Assembly: GCA_020431745.1 (NCBI GenBank)
Contig: JAGQHR010000274.1
Location: 1-5,342 of the forward strand
From: Candidatus Eiseniibacteriota bacterium
Lineage (GTDB): Bacteria; Eisenbacteria; RBG-16-71-46; CAIMUX01
Direction of reading: 5' to 3'
Length of the DNA stretch: 5,342 nucleotides
Shown: piece after piece, positions 5,100 to 5,342 of the stretch
How the letters are laid out: the number at the start of each line of letters is the position of its first letter
How positions within the stretch are numbered: the stretch's first letter is position 1
Made by a program: the position numbers and the translations under genes
The notes under the pieces: generated by a model
Seen by the model: only the letters and a program-made list of their open reading frames with translations
What the model was told of the DNA's origin: nothing
Databases searched by the model: none

Positions 5100-5342
5100 G
5101 ACTCGTCCCCCCGGATCATCCGCTCGACGACCCGGATCGCCCAGGCGATCTCGACACGCGAGGTGTTGAAGACGAGATCGAAGTGATGCGGATCGCGCGG
5201 GTCGACCCCGAAGTGATGCTTGAGGTACGCGACGCGCTCGCGGTCGGTCTGATCGACGAGCTTCGTCGCGTTCTCCCGCGACGAAGAAAGGCGATCGGCG
5301 AGGCGGGCGATCCGGTCGGCGCGATCTCCGACCAGACGCACG
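5096..5342 (-). CDS. Cytidylate kinase-like protein, C-terminal part (5' end outside window)
   Basis: Only the last 81 residues plus the stop are visible; the frame is open to the window edge. The sequence begins VRLVGDRADRIARLADRL. It continues with a helix carrying TDRERVAYLKHHFGVD (about residues 32-47), then HHFDLVFNTSRVEI (about 51-64) and a last helix (AIRVVERMI). This pattern is the C-terminal half of the P-loop 'cytidylate kinase-like' family. In that family a basic lid region (here the TDRER area) precedes a conserved FDLVxNTSR strand. The P-loop would lie upstream and cannot be seen. These proteins are annotated as nucleotide kinases by similarity, and their substrates are generally unproven. 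The GTG at 5341 is an internal Val codon rather than a start, because the conserved strand it encodes normally follows a longer N-terminal region. The TGA at 5098-5096 overlaps the presumed CTG start of the MFS gene by four bases, suggesting joint transcription. Confidence 0.7.
   Translation of the reverse strand, partial: VRLVGDRADRIARLADRLSSSRENATKLVDQTDRERVAYLKHHFGVDPRDPHHFDLVFNTSRVEIAWAIRVVERMIRGDES
5106..5112 (-). promoter_or_regulatory. Putative ribosome binding site for the CTG start of the MFS gene
   Basis: GGGGGGA on the minus strand ends six bases before the CTG at 5099, inside the last codons of the kinase-like gene. It is a purine-rich but imperfect match to GGAGG. It is the only such site near the expected N-terminus. 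Confidence 0.4.

Noticed and set aside
2613..5186. A very long plus-strand open frame (857 codons) opposite the DUF1028 and MFS genes
   Set aside because: It runs antisense to two genes with clear family signatures. Its product is rich in Arg, Asp, His, Gly and Glu with no domain-like pattern, as expected for a stop-poor antisense frame in GC-rich coding DNA.

Overview
The window is a GC-rich bacterial chromosome fragment, densely coding, with strong preference for G or C at third codon positions. It carries two enzymes of the futalosine (Mqn) route to menaquinone. It also carries a DUF1028 protein with tetratricopeptide repeats, a family layout I associate with environmental phyla such as Gemmatimonadota, Eisenbacteria and their relatives. 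That placement is only a guess. Nothing here fixes the phylum, and there is no rRNA or other marker. I see no tRNA, CRISPR array, insertion sequence or phage gene.

Layout: positions 1-420 (+) hold the 3' part of mqnC. Everything else lies on the minus strand. Read in the direction of transcription, from the right edge to the left, the order is: the C-terminal end of a cytidylate kinase-like protein (cut by the window edge), an MFS exporter-type permease, a 126-bp gap, a secreted DUF1028-TPR protein, mqnD, a membrane-anchored SIMPL-domain protein, a 128-bp gap, and a small DoxX-family membrane protein. The DoxX gene meets mqnC tail to tail with one base between the stop codons. The DUF1028, mqnD and SIMPL genes are separated by only 11 and 9 bp, each with a good Shine-Dalgarno sequence, so they look like one transcription unit. 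The kinase-like and MFS genes overlap by four bases.

How the genes fit together: MqnC makes cyclic dehypoxanthine futalosine and MqnD converts it to 1,4-dihydroxy-6-naphthoate, so consecutive pathway steps sit about 1.3 kb apart but on opposite strands. The genes between and beside them (DoxX, SIMPL, DUF1028-TPR) encode predicted membrane or exported proteins with no assigned role in quinone synthesis. Any functional link is inference from position.

The most notable sequence-level observation is the MFS gene. It has no in-frame ATG, GTG or TTG ahead of its first membrane helix. A CTG that overlaps the upstream stop codon (CTGA) is the best start, so this is either a rare CTG initiation or a one-base error. 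I found no convincing previously undescribed system in this window.
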